From the NCBI RefSeq assembly GCF_021601625.1, contig NZ_BQHR01000002.1:372001-436000 (forward strand): a stretch of 64,000 nt of DNA. The letters run 5' to 3'. Made by a program: the position numbers and the translations under genes. The notes under the pieces were generated by a model. The model was given only the letters and a program-made list of their open reading frames with translations. It was not told the origin of the DNA and ran no database searches. Numbering within the stretch: the stretch's first letter is position 1; each line of letters begins with the position of its first letter. Origin of the DNA: Pseudomonas paraglycinae. Lineage in GTDB: Bacteria > Pseudomonadota > Gammaproteobacteria > Pseudomonadales > Pseudomonadaceae. Below are positions 24,730 to 35,274 of the stretch, piece by piece.

Positions 24730-26445
24730 TCAGCGGCGGATACGGGCCTGAAGGAAGGACAGCACGTCGGCAACCGGCAGCGCTTGCGCCTGGCCTTCGG
24801 TACGGCTCTTGTATTCCAGGTTGCCTTCGGCGAGGCCGCGGTCGCTGACCACGATCCGGTGCGGAATGCCGATCAGCTCCATGTCCGCGAACTTGATGCC
24901 CGGGCTGGTTTTCTTGTCGCGGTCGTCCAGCAGCACTTCGAAGCCGGCCGCGGTCAGTTCCGCGTACAGCTTGTCGGTGGCTTCGCGCACCAGCTCGGTT
25001 TCATAGCGCAGCGGCACCAGGGCGATCTGGAACGGCGCCAGGGTGTCGCTCCAGATGATGCCGTTTTCGTCGTTGTTCTGCTCGATGGCGGCAGCCACCA
25101 CGCGGGAAACACCGATACCGTAGCAACCCATTTCCAGGGTCACCGGCTTGCCGTTCTCGCCGAGCACTTCGCACTTCATCGCCTTGCTGTACTTGTTGCC
25201 CAGCTGGAAGATGTGCCCGACTTCGATGCCGCGCTTGATTTCCAGGGTGCCCTTGCCGTCCGGGCTTGGGTCACCAGCTACAACGTTACGCAGGTCGGCC
25301 ACGGTCGGAACCGGCAGGTCACGCTCCCAGTTCACGCCGAAGTAGTGCTTGTCGTCGATGTTGGCACCGATGGCGAAGTCGCTCATCAGCTCGACCGAAC
25401 GGTCGATGATGATTGGCAGCGGCAGGTTCAGCGGGCCGAGGGAGCCGGCACCGGCGCCAATGGCGTCACGCAGTTCGGCATCGGAGGCCATGACCAGCGG
25501 GCTGGCAACACCAGGTTGCTGGGCAGCCTTGATTTCGTTCAGCTCGTGGTCGCCACGGATGATCAGTGCAATCAGCTTGCCTTCTTCTTCCGCGTGCACG
25601 ATCAGGGTCTTGATGGTCTTTTCAATCGGCAGATTGAATTTCTCCACTAGGGCCGCGATGGTCTTGGTGTCTGGTGTGTCGACCAGGCGCAGCTCTTCGC
25701 TTGGCGCGGCGCGCGAGGTTTCACGCGGCACGGCTTCGGCCTTCTCGATGTTCGCCGCGTAGTCGGAACCGTTGCTGAAGACGATGTCGTCTTCGCCGGA
25801 CTCGGCCAGCACGTGGAATTCGTGGGAGCCGGCGCCGCCGATCGACCCGTTGTCGGCTTCCACCGGACGGAACTTCAGGCCCAGGCGGGTGAAGATGTTG
25901 CAGTACGCTTCGTGCATGCGGTCGTAGGTGATCTGCAGCGACGCCTGATCCGCATGGAAGGAGTACGAGTCCTTCATGATGAATTCGCGACCGCGCATCA
26001 GGCCGAAGCGTGGACGGATTTCGTCACGGAATTTGGTCTGGATCTGGTACAGGTTGATCGGCAGCTGTTTGTAGCTGCTCAACTCGTTGCGCATCAGATC
26101 GGTGATCACTTCTTCGTGGGTCGGGCCCGCGCAGAAATCACGACCGTGGCGGTCTTTGATGCGCAGCAGCTCAGGGCCGTATTCTTCCCAGCGTCCCGAT
26201 TCCTGCCACAGCTCGGCCGGTTGGGTGCTCGGCATCAACACTTCCAGAGAGCCGGCGGCGTTCATTTCTTCGCGAACGATGGCTTCCACCTTGCGCATCA
26301 CTCGCAAGCCCATCGGCAGCCAGGTGTACAGGCCCGAGGCGAGTTTGCGGATCATGCCGGCGCGCAGCATCAGCTGGTGGCTGATCACGACCGCGTCGGA
26401 AGGCGTTTCTTTCTGTGTGGCGAGCAAAAATTGACTGGTGCGCAT
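24730..26445 (-). CDS. proS: Prolyl-tRNA synthetase
   Basis: A 571-residue bacterial-type class II synthetase that charges tRNA-Pro. Motif 1 lies near [26 protein letters not shown], motif 2 near [29 protein letters not shown] and motif 3 near [12 protein letters not shown]. The INS editing domain that clears mischarged alanine is present between motifs 2 and 3 (about residues 225-405, including [28 protein letters not shown]). The anticodon-binding domain closes the protein. It is full-length, with start [15 protein letters not shown] as in the family. Confidence 0.97.
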   Translation of the reverse strand: MRTSQFLLATQKETPSDAVVISHQLMLRAGMIRKLASGLYTWLPMGLRVMRKVEAIVREEMNAAGSLEVLMPSTQPAELWQESGRWEEYGPELLRIKDRHGRDFCAGPTHEEVITDLMRNELSSYKQLPINLYQIQTKFRDEIRPRFGLMRGREFIMKDSYSFHADQASLQITYDRMHEAYCNIFTRLGLKFRPVEADNGSIGGAGSHEFHVLAESGEDDIVFSNGSDYAANIEKAEAVPRETSRAAPSEELRLVDTPDTKTIAALVEKFNLPIEKTIKTLIVHAEEEGKLIALIIRGDHELNEIKAAQQPGVASPLVMASDAELRDAIGAGAGSLGPLNLPLPIIIDRSVELMSDFAIGANIDDKHYFGVNWERDLPVPTVADLRNVVAGDPSPDGKGTLEIKRGIEVGHIFQLGNKYSKAMKCEVLGENGKPVTLEMGCYGIGVSRVVAAAIEQNNDENGIIWSDTLAPFQIALVPLRYETELVREATDKLYAELTAAGFEVLLDDRDKKTSPGIKFADMELIGIPHRIVVSDRGLAEGNLEYKSRTEGQAQALPVADVLSFLQARIRR

Positions 26446-26560
26446 GGTTGGCCGTTGTCGGTTGCTATGACTGGAAATGACGGAGCAGTGTAACGGCGAG
26501 ATCCGCCGACGTACAGAAGTGCAACCCCGGCGCGAAGCCTCTCGCCGGGTGCGAGATGTC

Positions 26561-28120
26561 TTACGATTCTTCCACGACGGAGGTCGGTGCAGGTTCCGGG
26601 GTCGGCGTCGGGCCTTCGCGGCGGCTTTCCTGGAACCAGTGCAGGGCGATCAGCACCAGGGTCGGAACACCGAGCAGCGCGGTGATGAGGAAGAAGTTGT
26701 GATAACCGAATTTCTCCACCATCACCCCGGAGTAGCCGCCGATCAGGCGTGGCAGCAGGAGCATGATCGAGCTGAGCAGGGCGTACTGGGTGGCGGAGAA
26801 CTTCAGGTTGGTCAGGCTCGACAGGTAGGCGACGAACGCCGACGTGGCCAGGCCCGAACTGAAGTTGTCGAGGGAAATCGTCACCACCAGCATTTGCAGG
26901 TTCGGGCCCATGTCGGCCAGCATCAGGAACAGCAGATTGGTGCCCGCCGACGCGGCACCGCCGATGAACAGGATCGGCAGGATACCGAAGCGCACGATCA
27001 GCAGACCGCCCATGCCGGCGCCGACGAGGGTCATGATCAGACCGAAGATCTTGCTGACGCTGGCGATCTGGTCCTTGGTGAAACCCTGGTCGATGTAGAA
27101 CACGTTGGCCATCACGCCCATCACCGTGTCGGACATTCGATAGGTGGCGATCAGGCCGAGCAGCAGCAACGCCTGCCAGCGGTAGCGCAGGATGAAGTCG
27201 TTGACCGGTGTCAGCACCGGCGCCAGACCGCGACGGCCCATGGCCGAGAGGCACAGGCAGGTCAGCGTGGTGTAGAGAATCGCGCGCAAGAACGCCCGGT
27301 CTTCCAGCAGCAGGTCCAGCGGGCTCATGTCGCCAAACAGCACGCTGGCGAAATCGGTGTTGTAGAGCTGGGTGAACATGGCCGGCACGGAGACCAGCAA
27401 AATGATCAGCACGAACACCGACATCAACTGATGCATGAAGGTGTAACGCCCCGCCTGCAACTGGGTGCGCAACGGCACCGGCGGCTCGCGCATCAGCAGG
27501 GTGGTGAGCAGGGCAGGCACCATCAGGGCACCGAACAGCACGTAGGTGCCGGTCCAGGCCGAATGCTGGTACTTGAAGCCTGTAGAGCCGAAGCCCTCGG
27601 CGAAGAACAGCGCACCCGCGGTCGCGAGCAGGGCGGCGATCCGATAACCGGACATGTAACTGGCGGCCAGTGCGGCCTGGCGGTTGTCTTCGGCGATTTC
27701 CAGTCGATAGGCGTCGACGGCGATATCCTGGGTGGCGGAAGCGAAGGCGACAACCACAGCGATAGCGATCAGCCAGGACAGGTGTTTTTGCGGGTCGCAA
27801 AAGCCCATGCCGATCAGACCGAGGATCACCAGCGTCTGTGAAAGTACCAGCCACGAACGGCGACGACCCAGCTTGCCCAGCAGCGGCAGGCGCCATTGGT
27901 CGAGCAGGGGCGACCAGACCCATTTGAAGGCGTAGGCCAGACCGATCAGGCTGGCGTAGCCGATCGTCTCGCGGGCCACACCGGCTTCACGCAGCCAGAC
28001 CGAAAGTGTCGAGAACACCAGCATGTACGGCAGGCCGGCGGCGAAACCCAGCAACAACAGCACGAGCGTCGAAGGACTGGCATAGGCGGCGAGCGCGGCG
28101 CGCCAGGTTTTACGGGGCAT
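26561..28120 (-). CDS. ampG: AmpG-like muropeptide MFS permease
   Basis: A 519-residue major facilitator protein of the AmpG family, inner membrane, importing GlcNAc-anhydroMurNAc muropeptides during wall recycling and thereby feeding beta-lactamase induction. The N-terminus ([29 protein letters not shown]) and [30 protein letters not shown] are signature AmpG sequences. About 14 hydrophobic segments can be counted. Pseudomonas genomes commonly carry more than one AmpG-like permease, so which paralogue this is cannot be decided here. It is downstream of the alkyltransferase-like gene on the same strand (43-base gap). Confidence 0.88.
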   Translation of the reverse strand: MPRKTWRAALAAYASPSTLVLLLLGFAAGLPYMLVFSTLSVWLREAGVARETIGYASLIGLAYAFKWVWSPLLDQWRLPLLGKLGRRRSWLVLSQTLVILGLIGMGFCDPQKHLSWLIAIAVVVAFASATQDIAVDAYRLEIAEDNRQAALAASYMSGYRIAALLATAGALFFAEGFGSTGFKYQHSAWTGTYVLFGALMVPALLTTLLMREPPVPLRTQLQAGRYTFMHQLMSVFVLIILLVSVPAMFTQLYNTDFASVLFGDMSPLDLLLEDRAFLRAILYTTLTCLCLSAMGRRGLAPVLTPVNDFILRYRWQALLLLGLIATYRMSDTVMGVMANVFYIDQGFTKDQIASVSKIFGLIMTLVGAGMGGLLIVRFGILPILFIGGAASAGTNLLFLMLADMGPNLQMLVVTISLDNFSSGLATSAFVAYLSSLTNLKFSATQYALLSSIMLLLPRLIGGYSGVMVEKFGYHNFFLITALLGVPTLVLIALHWFQESRREGPTPTPEPAPTSVVEES

Positions 28121-28163
28121 GGGCTGAAGTCTGCCTCAAGATTGCGAAAACAAAGCGCGCACT

Positions 28164-28517
28164 CTAACCGCTGTGCTCTACCGGACGCCAGCCATGGCGC
28201 CGAATATCCACACGATTGTTCAGGACGGTGATGCCTTCCATGCGCAATCGAGCCCGCTGTTCGTCCCCGGACGGGCTGCCCGCCGGCAGGCTGATCCGAC
28301 CGCCGGCGCCGAGTACGCGGTGCCAGGGCAGTTTGGTGTCGCCGGGCAATTGGCTCAGGGTCCGGCCGACCCAGCGGGCGGCGCGCCCCAATCCCGCCAG
28401 TTCGGCCAACTGACCATAGCTGACGACTTTGCCCTCAGGCACTTGGGCGAGGGTGGAATAGAGTGCCGTGCGTCGGATTTGCGGATCGTTTTCGCAGGCA
28501 TGCATCGGGTCTGTCAC
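28164..28517 (-). CDS. Alkyltransferase-like protein (ATL) of the MGMT family
   Basis: A 117-residue protein with the DNA-binding domain of O6-alkylguanine methyltransferases: VPEGKVVSYGQLAELAGLGRAARWVGRTLSQLP, then LPWHRVLGAGGRISLP. In true MGMT the motif is PCHR with the alkyl-accepting Cys; here it is PWHR (Trp65), the defining change of ATL proteins. These bind O6-alkylguanine and hand the lesion to nucleotide excision repair rather than repairing it. Length is normal for the stand-alone family. Confidence 0.9.
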   Translation of the reverse strand: MTDPMHACENDPQIRRTALYSTLAQVPEGKVVSYGQLAELAGLGRAARWVGRTLSQLPGDTKLPWHRVLGAGGRISLPAGSPSGDEQRARLRMEGITVLNNRVDIRRHGWRPVEHSG

Positions 28518-28682
28518 GTGCGCGGTTCCTGAGCTTGATCGCGTTATGCCCTTAAGCGTAATCGGTGGAGGGGCAATTGAGAAATGAACTCAACAGAATT
28601 AGCCGGGTCACTCCTTGTCAGGGAATTATTCCTACGGATAATGCCGACCCTTTTTTCGCAAACTTGAGTCTTCGATTCGCTT

Positions 28683-29690
28683 ATGTTGTCCAGAACCCTG
28701 CTGTGCCTTGCTGTCTTCAGTGCGTCCACACCTTTGCTTGCCGACACCGTCTGGTTGAAGAACGGTGACAAGCTGAGCGGTAAAATCACGCTGTTCGACG
28801 GCGGCAAGCTGCTGGTCCAGACCCAGTACGCCGGGGCCGTCACCATCGACTGGAAGCAGGTCAAGACCCTGGAGAGCGATCAGGAACTGCTGGTCAAGCA
28901 GGACGCCTACAACGGCGAGAAGGCCAAGTCGCTGACCGCTGCCGAAGACGGCAAGGTCATCCTTGCCAACGGCGAAGCGCCGAAAACCGTGGAGCTGGCG
29001 AGCATTCAGCAGATTCTCAAGCCCAAACCGGTGGTCGAGGATCTGGTGTGGAAGGGCAATGTCGACCTGGCGCTGGATTACCAGCGTGCGGAAAAGGACA
29101 CCGACGACTACGACATCGGCTTCAAGACGTCCGCCCGCCATGGTCGCTGGCGGCACACCGCCGAGGGCGAGTACAACCGCGAAGTGCAGGACGACGTGAC
29201 CACCACCGACAACTGGCGCGCCGAGTACGCACTCGACCGCTTCCTGACGGACAAGTGGTTCTGGCAGGGCCGCCTGAACTACAAGCGCGATCACATCGAA
29301 GAGCTGGCGCGCCAGCGCGTGGTCGGTACCGGTCCGGGTTACCAGTTCTGGGATGACGAGCTGGGGGCGTTCTCCCTCGGCTCGCTGCTCAACCGCACGG
29401 ACTACCAGTATCGCGATGGCAGCAAGGACAACTTCTATTCAGTCGCCATGAAGTGGGACTACAACCGCTACCTGATCGGCAAGAAGGTCGAGTTCTTCAC
29501 CAATGGCGAAGTCGGCAAGCCGTTGTCCGGCGTGGCTGACTACGCGCTGGATGCGGAAATGGGCCTGCGCTACAAGGTCACCGACTGGGCATCCCTCAAC
29601 CTCAAGGCTGAGCGCGACATCATCAGCGGCACCGAGGATGCGGACTTGAGCAAGACCCGCTACACCGCCGGCTTCGGCGTCGCTTGGTAA
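28683..29690 (+). CDS. DUF481 (YdiY-family) outer-membrane beta-barrel protein
   Basis: A 335-residue exported protein with signal MLSRTLLCLAVFSASTPLLA. The N-terminal part (to about 115) resembles a small beta domain (DTVWLKNGDKLSGKITLFDGGKLLVQTQYAGAVTIDWKQVKTL), followed by a DUF481 barrel of alternating aromatic strands and ending in Trp (TAGFGVAW), as expected for outer-membrane barrels. It probably forms a salt-stress-associated barrel; the function is not established. It is divergent from the ATL gene and ends at a strong terminator. Confidence 0.82.
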   Translation: MLSRTLLCLAVFSASTPLLADTVWLKNGDKLSGKITLFDGGKLLVQTQYAGAVTIDWKQVKTLESDQELLVKQDAYNGEKAKSLTAAEDGKVILANGEAPKTVELASIQQILKPKPVVEDLVWKGNVDLALDYQRAEKDTDDYDIGFKTSARHGRWRHTAEGEYNREVQDDVTTTDNWRAEYALDRFLTDKWFWQGRLNYKRDHIEELARQRVVGTGPGYQFWDDELGAFSLGSLLNRTDYQYRDGSKDNFYSVAMKWDYNRYLIGKKVEFFTNGEVGKPLSGVADYALDAEMGLRYKVTDWASLNLKAERDIISGTEDADLSKTRYTAGFGVAW

Positions 29691-29694
29691 GCAA

Positions 29695-29736
29695 CAAAAA
29701 AGATCGCAGCCTTCGCAGGCTGCGATCTTTTTTTTG
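29695..29736 (+). terminator. Intrinsic terminator after the DUF481 gene
   Basis: AAAAAAGATCGCAGCCT and AGGCTGCGATCTTTTTTT form a 17-bp stem around TCGC with a long T tract. Confidence 0.93.
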
Positions 29737-29761
29737 CGCCTGGAAAAACAGACGCCCACAA

Positions 29762-29793
29762 AAAAGCCCCGCTTTTGAGGGCGGGGCCTTTTA
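29762..29793 (-). terminator. Intrinsic terminator of the cold-shock gene
   Basis: GCCCCGC (29766-29772) and GCGGGGC (29781-29787) with five A on the left, which are U on the minus-strand transcript, directly after the csp gene. Confidence 0.85.
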
Positions 29794-29809
29794 CTAAAGA
29801 AGCTACAAG

Positions 29810-30019
29810 TTAGATAACTTGTACTTCCTCAGCTTGCATGCCTTTCTGACCGCGGGTAGCGATGAAAGAAACCTGTTGGCCTTCTTTCAGGCTTTTGAAG
29901 CCGTCGGATTGGATAGCTTTGAAGTGAACGAACAGGTCGTCACCGGATTGTGGAGTGATGAAGCCGAAGCCTTTTTCATCGTTGAACCACTTAACGGTAC
30001 CGGTTTGGCGATTAGACAT
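29810..30019 (-). CDS. CspA-family cold-shock protein
   Basis: A 69-residue single cold-shock domain. RNP1 (KGFGFITP) and RNP2 (DLFVHF) single-strand nucleic-acid-binding motifs are both intact, preceded by [10 protein letters not shown]. It probably acts as an RNA chaperone; which member of the Csp set it is, and whether it is cold-induced, cannot be told from the protein. A 350-base upstream spacer leaves room for the long structured 5' leader usual for csp genes. Confidence 0.93.
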   Translation of the reverse strand: MSNRQTGTVKWFNDEKGFGFITPQSGDDLFVHFKAIQSDGFKSLKEGQQVSFIATRGQKGMQAEEVQVI

Positions 30020-30372
30020 GGTGTAACTCCTTGAACAAAGATAACTGCGACTCAGGAAGAACCCTGGCCGAGACTGAGTGCAAAGAGCAGGAAAAATTCT
30101 TGTAGATGGTTGGATCGAAATTCAACATATCGTGTAGAGATTCTCAGTGACACAAGCAGCACAGTGGCGCCACCTTAACCCTTTTTCCGGAACGTGCCAA
30201 TGCTTCTTGCGAAGGTTTCTCTGTTTTAGGGATCGGCGGTGTGACGGTTCGTCGCCAGGGCGCGTAATTCCTGCACGTTCGGCGAGATTTGCAGCCCGGA
30301 CTTTGAACCCGGCGGCGCGCCCGGTAAGATGCCGGACAGATTTTTTCCACCTCGCTATTCAGGACACCCGCC
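30020..30372. other. 353-base divergent spacer between csp and dcd
   Basis: Holds the start region and leader of the minus-strand cold-shock gene (A/T-richer part, 30020-30130) and the dcd promoter region. No open frame or strong hairpin was recognised; the right half returns to high GC. Confidence 0.5.
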
Positions 30373-30939
30373 ATGAGCATCAAATCGGACAAGTGGATTC
30401 GCCGCATGGCGCAGGAACACGGCATGATCGAGCCGTTCGTCGAGCGCCAGGTACGTGGCAGCGACGACAGCCGTGTGATCTCCTACGGTGTGTCGAGCTA
30501 CGGCTACGATGTGCGTTGCACCAATCATTTCAAGGTGTTCACCAACATCAATTCGGCCATCGTCGATCCGAAAAACTTCGACGCTGGCAGCTTCGTCGAT
30601 GTCCACAGCGACGTCTGCATCATTCCGCCAAACTCCTTCGCCCTGGCCACGACCGTTGAATACTTCCGTATTCCACGCAACGTCCTGACCATCTGCCTGG
30701 GCAAGAGCACTTACGCTCGCTGCGGCATCATCGTCAACGTCACTCCGCTCGAGCCCGAGTGGGAAGGCCAGGTGACCCTGGAGTTCTCCAACACCACCAA
30801 CCTGCCGGCGAAGATCTACGCCAACGAAGGCGTGGCGCAGATGCTGTTCCTCGAATCCGACGAGGAATGCGAAGTCTCCTACAAGGATCGTGCGGGCAAG
30901 TACCAGGGCCAGCGTGGCGTGACCCTGCCGCGCACCTGA
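30373..30939 (+). CDS. dcd: dCTP deaminase
   Basis: A 188-residue dCTP deaminase of the trimeric dUTPase-like fold, converting dCTP to dUTP for thymidylate synthesis. Conserved [33 protein letters not shown] contains the active-site Ser-Arg and the catalytic Glu of the family; the C-terminal [14 protein letters not shown] closes the active site. Full-length with the typical start [14 protein letters not shown]. Confidence 0.97.
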   Translation: MSIKSDKWIRRMAQEHGMIEPFVERQVRGSDDSRVISYGVSSYGYDVRCTNHFKVFTNINSAIVDPKNFDAGSFVDVHSDVCIIPPNSFALATTVEYFRIPRNVLTICLGKSTYARCGIIVNVTPLEPEWEGQVTLEFSNTTNLPAKIYANEGVAQMLFLESDEECEVSYKDRAGKYQGQRGVTLPRT

Positions 30940-31045
30940 TCCGTCCATCCGGCAGTTACCGGGAATTCTTCGGCGGGTAGACACTCTATGGGGTGTACTG
31001 CCCGTTTCGCGAACAGCGGGACGGGCCTTCGCCGAGGAGTGCTCC

Positions 31046-31255
31046 ATGAAGATCGATCCGCAAATCACTGCCGAACTGGCAAGGCTCGAGCCCAATCAGA
31101 TTGGCGTATTGGCCTGGTCCTTGTTGGCACACCCGCCCATCGCCATGGCTGGCGGAATTCCTCACCAGCCCGATCCCGATACCCCCAACGAAGAACCGAC
31201 CGAGCCCGGCGAGCCTACGCTGCCGGACAAACCGCCACCTGCGCCTGTCGCTTGA
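31046..31255 (+). CDS. Small Pro/Glu-rich protein of unknown function
   Basis: A 69-residue protein. The first 35 residues are mildly hydrophobic (LARLEPNQIGVLAWSLLAHPPIAMAGG); the rest is a disordered tail rich in Pro, Glu and Asp (PDPDTPNEEPTEPGEP). The ATG at 31046 follows GAGGAG (31034-31039). It lies between dcd and a very strong terminator hairpin, so an independent or dcd-linked transcript is plausible. I do not recognise the family and propose no function. Confidence 0.6.
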   Translation: MKIDPQITAELARLEPNQIGVLAWSLLAHPPIAMAGGIPHQPDPDTPNEEPTEPGEPTLPDKPPPAPVA

Positions 31256-31263
31256 TCGAATGT

Positions 31264-31310
31264 ATGGCCCGTCGGCTGAATCCTGAACAGGACTTCAGCC
31301 GACGGGCCAT
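31264..31310. terminator. Long shared hairpin between the small gene and pdeM
   Basis: ATGGCCCGTCGGCTGAA and TTCAGCCGACGGGCCAT form a perfect 17-bp stem with a 13-base loop. It lacks a real T tract on either side. The right arm contains the stop codon and last codons of pdeM (31295 onward), so the minus-strand gene ends inside the hairpin. Confidence 0.75.
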
Positions 31311-31951
31311 ATTTCGTTGTCGCCAATGACATAGATCCGACAGCTGTCTTCCTTCTCCACCGGATAACCGCCGGTGAAGGCGCCAAACGCCGGCAGCAGG
31401 CTGATGCGTTCCCCCAGCCTGAAACACGCCAGACGCAAACGCTGACGCCCCTTGCCGTTCAATCGATAGACCGGGTGAACGTGGCCTGCAAGCACGTGGC
31501 GTTCCGGGTGCGGATCGGGTTCGTGCTGCAACGCGAAGGGCCCGAGCAGCATCGGCTCCGGCACCACCCGAATGTTCAGCGTCGCTGGCGGATCACCGGC
31601 GCGTTTATCGTGATTACCGCGAATCAGCGTGATCGGCAGATCGGCGTGGCGTGAGCGCCACTCAGACAGAGCACTCAAAGTGCCCGGGGCATGCGAACCG
31701 GGCCCGTGCAGAAAATCCCCAAGAAAGATCAGTTGCCGACACGGCAGTTTCGCCAGCAACTGCTCGATCACGGCGATGTTGCTCGCTGTCGTGCCCTGCG
31801 GCACCGGCTGCCCCAGGCGCCGGTAAGCGGCAGCCTTGCCGAAATGCACATCGGCAATCAGCAGCGCCTGTTGCGCCGGCCAGTACAGTGCCTTTTCCGG
31901 CAACAGCCAGAGGTCTTCGCCTGCCAGACGCACCGGGTAGGGCGCGTTCAT
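31295..31951 (-). CDS. pdeM: Ligase-associated DNA damage response endonuclease PdeM
   Basis: A 218-residue calcineurin-like metallophosphoesterase. Metal ligands appear in order: LLIADVHFGKA (Asp34, His36), FLGDFLHG, LIRGNHDK and LAGHVHPVYRL. It belongs to the cassette in which a phosphoesterase accompanies an Lhr-type helicase, an ATP-dependent ligase and a beta-CASP-like exonuclease; the Pseudomonas putida phosphoesterase and Lhr-core have been characterised as a manganese-dependent nuclease and a DNA helicase. The start overlaps the lhr stop by one base (TGATG), so it is translationally coupled. Confidence 0.9.
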   Translation of the reverse strand: MNAPYPVRLAGEDLWLLPEKALYWPAQQALLIADVHFGKAAAYRRLGQPVPQGTTASNIAVIEQLLAKLPCRQLIFLGDFLHGPGSHAPGTLSALSEWRSRHADLPITLIRGNHDKRAGDPPATLNIRVVPEPMLLGPFALQHEPDPHPERHVLAGHVHPVYRLNGKGRQRLRLACFRLGERISLLPAFGAFTGGYPVEKEDSCRIYVIGDNEIWPVG

Positions 31952-34437
31952 CAGGATTGGCCCTTGTCGGCAGTTTGTTCCAGATCGCCGACCATTCGGC
32001 GGATGCGGTCGGCGAGTTTTTCCGAACTCATGCTTTCGCGCATGCGTTCCACCAGCAATGGAAAGCCAAGCGGTGTAGGACGTTTGATCAAATGCATGTC
32101 CAGCTTCATCCGGTTGATCTGCTCCAATGTCTGTTCCAGTCGACGAATATCCAGTTCTTCCCGCAGGACTTCTTCCCCGGCCTGCGCCAGTAGCAGGTTG
32201 TCGGCGTCGTATTGTTTGAACACTTCGAAGAACAGCCCGCTGGAGGCCTGCACCTGACGGGTGCTTTTCGGCGCGCCGGGGTAACCGACGAACACCAGTC
32301 CGGCAATCCGCGCGATTTCCCGAAACCTGCGCAGTGCCAGTTCCCCCGCGTTCAGGCTGGCCAGCACGTCTCTCAATAAATCCTCGGGACTGAGCAGCGC
32401 GCCATCCAGTTGCACAGACCAGTCAACGGGCGTGGCGCTGAGCAATTCCAGTCCGTAATCGTTGACCGCAATCGAGAAAGTCACAGGCAGGCGCTGACTG
32501 ACCCGCCACGCCAACAGACTGGCCAATCCCAAATGCACCTGACGTCCGGCAAACGGGTAGAGGAAAAGGTGCCAGCCTTCGCGGGATTTCAGCACTTCGG
32601 CCAGCAGGTTGTTGACGGTCGGCAGGCCCGACCAGCGCATCTGCGTTTCCAGCAATGGCTGCAAGGCCTGCATTTCCGGGCCGGCAAACTCACCGTGTGC
32701 CGCCGCGCTGAAGCGGCTGACCACGGCTTCGGCCAATTCATTGGAGAGCGGCATGCGCCCGCCATTCCAGCGCGGCACCGCGGCTTTTTTCGCCGTGCTG
32801 CGTTTGACATAGGCGGTCATGTTTTCCACCCGCACCAGCTCCAGCAAGCGACCGGCGAACAGAAACCCATCGCCAGGTTTGAGGCGAGCGATAAAGCCTT
32901 CTTCAACGCTGCCCAGCTGTTTGCCGCCTCCGCCCTTGCTCCAGAACTTCAGATGAATGCTGGCATCGCTGACGATGGTGCCGATGCTCATGCGATGGCG
33001 GCGCGCCAGGCGGGCATCGGGGACGCGCCAGATCCCGTGCTCATCCGGCTCGACCCGGCGGTAATCCGGGTACGCCGTCAGCGACATCCCGCCGTGGCGT
33101 ACGAACGCCAGCGCCCAGGCCCAGTCTGCTGGTGTCAGGTCGCGATAGGCCCAGGCACCACGGACTTCTTCGTACAGATCATCGGGAACAAAGCCACCGC
33201 CCAGGGCCATGCTGACCAGATGCTGCACCAGCACATCCAGCGGTTTGTGCGGGGACAGTCGCGGTTCGATCCGCCGCTGTGCCACGGCATCGCCAGCGGC
33301 CGCGGCTTCGATCAGCTCCAGGCTGTGGGTCGGCACCAGGGTGACCCGCGACGTTCTGCCGGGCGCATGCCCCGAACGCCCGGCACGCTGCATCAGTCGC
33401 GCCACGCCTTTGGCCGAGCCAATCTGCAGCACCCGCTCCACCGGCAGGAAATCCACCCCCAGATCCAGGCTTGAAGTGCAGACCACGGCTTTGAGTTGAC
33501 CGTTCTTCAGCGCCTGCTCGACCCAGTCGCGGGTGTCACGGGACAGCGAGCTGTGGTGCAGCGCGATCAATCCGGCCCAGTCCGGTCGCGCTTCCAGCAA
33601 GGCCTGATACCAGATTTCCGATTGCGCCCGGGTGTTGGTGAACACCAGACTGCTGGCGCAGACATCCAGTTCGGCGACCACCTGCGGCAACATCTTCAAG
33701 CCGATATGCCCGGCCCAGGGAAACCGTTCGATCGCCGGTGGGAGCAGGGTGTCGACCTTGAGCGACTTTTCGCTTTGCCCCTGAATACTGACGCCGTCGC
33801 CCTGTGGGATCAGCACCTGTTCGGCGTGGGACTGATTGCCGAGCGTCGCGGAAACGCCCCAGACGATCAGCCCCGGATGCCAGCAGCGCAACCGGGCGAG
33901 GGCCAGTTGCAATTGCACGCCGCGCTTGTTGCCGAGCAACTCGTGCCACTCATCCACCACGACCATACGCAGCGTCGACAGCGCCGTTTGCGCGTCGGCC
34001 CGGGCGAGCATCAGGGTCAGGCTTTCCGGGGTGGTGATCAGCGTGGTGGGCAGGCGCCGGTTCTGCCGGGCGCGTTCGCTGCTACCGGTGTCGCCGGTGC
34101 GCAGGCCGACGCTCCAGGGGATCTGCAGATCGTCCAGCGGCGCTTGCAGGGCGCGCGCAGTGTCGGCGGCCAGCGCCCGCATCGGCGTGATCCACAAGAC
34201 AGTCAGCGGTTCGGCGTGTGGTTTGCGTTTACGGGTGGTTTCAGCAGCAGGCCTGGAGCGGGCAAACCGACTGAGCGCGGCAAACCACACCGCGTAGGTT
34301 TTACCGGCGCCGGTGCTGGCGTGCAGCAGGCCGGATTCGCCACGTTTGACCGCCGCCCACACCTGTTTTTGAAAGGCGAACGGCTTCCAGTCGCGGGCGC
34401 TGAACCAGTGTTTGGCGAAGTCGGTGGAAGTGCCCAT
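31951..34437 (-). CDS. lhr: Ligase-associated DEXH-box helicase (Lhr-core)
   Basis: An 828-residue superfamily 2 helicase. Walker A STGAGKT is at 41-47, motif II is DEWH ([15 protein letters not shown]), motif III SATLGNQ, motif [37 protein letters not shown], then a winged-helix and Lhr-specific C-terminal region. At this size it is an Lhr-core without the long C-terminal extension of E. coli Lhr. It translocates 3' to 5' on single-stranded DNA in characterised homologues. It is first of a pair with pdeM; the ligase and exonuclease that normally sit beside it lie 4.6 kb away, beyond an ABC transporter operon. Confidence 0.93.
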   Translation of the reverse strand: MGTSTDFAKHWFSARDWKPFAFQKQVWAAVKRGESGLLHASTGAGKTYAVWFAALSRFARSRPAAETTRKRKPHAEPLTVLWITPMRALAADTARALQAPLDDLQIPWSVGLRTGDTGSSERARQNRRLPTTLITTPESLTLMLARADAQTALSTLRMVVVDEWHELLGNKRGVQLQLALARLRCWHPGLIVWGVSATLGNQSHAEQVLIPQGDGVSIQGQSEKSLKVDTLLPPAIERFPWAGHIGLKMLPQVVAELDVCASSLVFTNTRAQSEIWYQALLEARPDWAGLIALHHSSLSRDTRDWVEQALKNGQLKAVVCTSSLDLGVDFLPVERVLQIGSAKGVARLMQRAGRSGHAPGRTSRVTLVPTHSLELIEAAAAGDAVAQRRIEPRLSPHKPLDVLVQHLVSMALGGGFVPDDLYEEVRGAWAYRDLTPADWAWALAFVRHGGMSLTAYPDYRRVEPDEHGIWRVPDARLARRHRMSIGTIVSDASIHLKFWSKGGGGKQLGSVEEGFIARLKPGDGFLFAGRLLELVRVENMTAYVKRSTAKKAAVPRWNGGRMPLSNELAEAVVSRFSAAAHGEFAGPEMQALQPLLETQMRWSGLPTVNNLLAEVLKSREGWHLFLYPFAGRQVHLGLASLLAWRVSQRLPVTFSIAVNDYGLELLSATPVDWSVQLDGALLSPEDLLRDVLASLNAGELALRRFREIARIAGLVFVGYPGAPKSTRQVQASSGLFFEVFKQYDADNLLLAQAGEEVLREELDIRRLEQTLEQINRMKLDMHLIKRPTPLGFPLLVERMRESMSSEKLADRIRRMVGDLEQTADKGQS

Positions 34438-34496
34438 GCCGGCGACGTGTGCTCTGAAGGTGTTCCTTCAGTGACCGCGCCGGCCGGGCAATAGTT

Positions 34497-35261
34497 TTAC
34501 TTGAGATTGCCGCTCAGGAATTGCTTCAGGCGTTCGCTTTTCGGATTGCCCAGCACTTCTTCGGGTGCGCCTTCTTCTTCCACCAGTCCCTGATGCAGGA
34601 ACAGCACCTGGCTCGAGACCTTGCGCGCAAAGCTCATTTCATGGGTGACCATGATCATGGTCCGGCCTTCTTCGGCCAGGCCCTGAATCACCTTGAGCAC
34701 TTCGCCGACCAGTTCCGGGTCCAGCGCCGAAGTCGGTTCGTCGAACAGCATGACTTCCGGCTCCATGGCCAAGGCCCGGGCAATCGCCACCCGTTGCTGC
34801 TGGCCGCCGGAAAGGAATGCCGGGTATTGATCCGCCACTCGCGCCGGCAAACCGACCTTTTCCAGATAACGCCGGGCGCGGTCGTCGGCTTCCTGTTTGC
34901 TGCAGCCCAGCACCCGGCGCGGGGCCATGGTGATGTTTTCCAGCACGGTCATGTGGCTCCACAGGTTGAAGTGCTGAAATACCATAGCCAGGCGGGTGCG
35001 CAGGCGTTGCAGTTCATCGGCGTCGGCCACGTGCATGCCGTGGCGGTCTGTGACCATGCGGATCGCCTGGCCGTCGAGGCTCATCGCGCCGTCGTTGGGT
35101 TGTTCGAGAAAGTTGATGCAGCGCAAAAAGGTGCTTTTACCCGAGCCGCTGGCGCCGATCAGGCTGATCACGTCGCCGGTCTTGGCCTTGAGCGAGACGC
35201 CTTTGAGCACCTGATGGTCGCCATAGCTTTTGTGCAGGCCTTCAACGGTCAATTTGTACAT
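34497..35261 (-). CDS. Polar amino-acid ABC transporter ATP-binding protein
   Basis: A 254-residue ATPase of the HisP/AotP/ArtP type. Walker [10 protein letters not shown] is at 36-44, signature LSGGQQQR and Walker [15 protein letters not shown] follow, then the switch His in VTHEMSFA. It powers uptake of a basic or polar amino acid through the two permeases encoded upstream in the same operon. The final gene in a five-gene unit (binding protein, two permeases, AstE-like hydrolase, ATPase). Confidence 0.93.
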   Translation of the reverse strand: MYKLTVEGLHKSYGDHQVLKGVSLKAKTGDVISLIGASGSGKSTFLRCINFLEQPNDGAMSLDGQAIRMVTDRHGMHVADADELQRLRTRLAMVFQHFNLWSHMTVLENITMAPRRVLGCSKQEADDRARRYLEKVGLPARVADQYPAFLSGGQQQRVAIARALAMEPEVMLFDEPTSALDPELVGEVLKVIQGLAEEGRTMIMVTHEMSFARKVSSQVLFLHQGLVEEEGAPEEVLGNPKSERLKQFLSGNLK

Positions 35262-35274
35262 GGGACAGGCATCC

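Noticed and set aside
28164-28517. O6-methylguanine-DNA methyltransferase
   Set aside because: The active-site Cys is Trp (PWHR), so direct alkyl transfer is not expected; classed as ATL.
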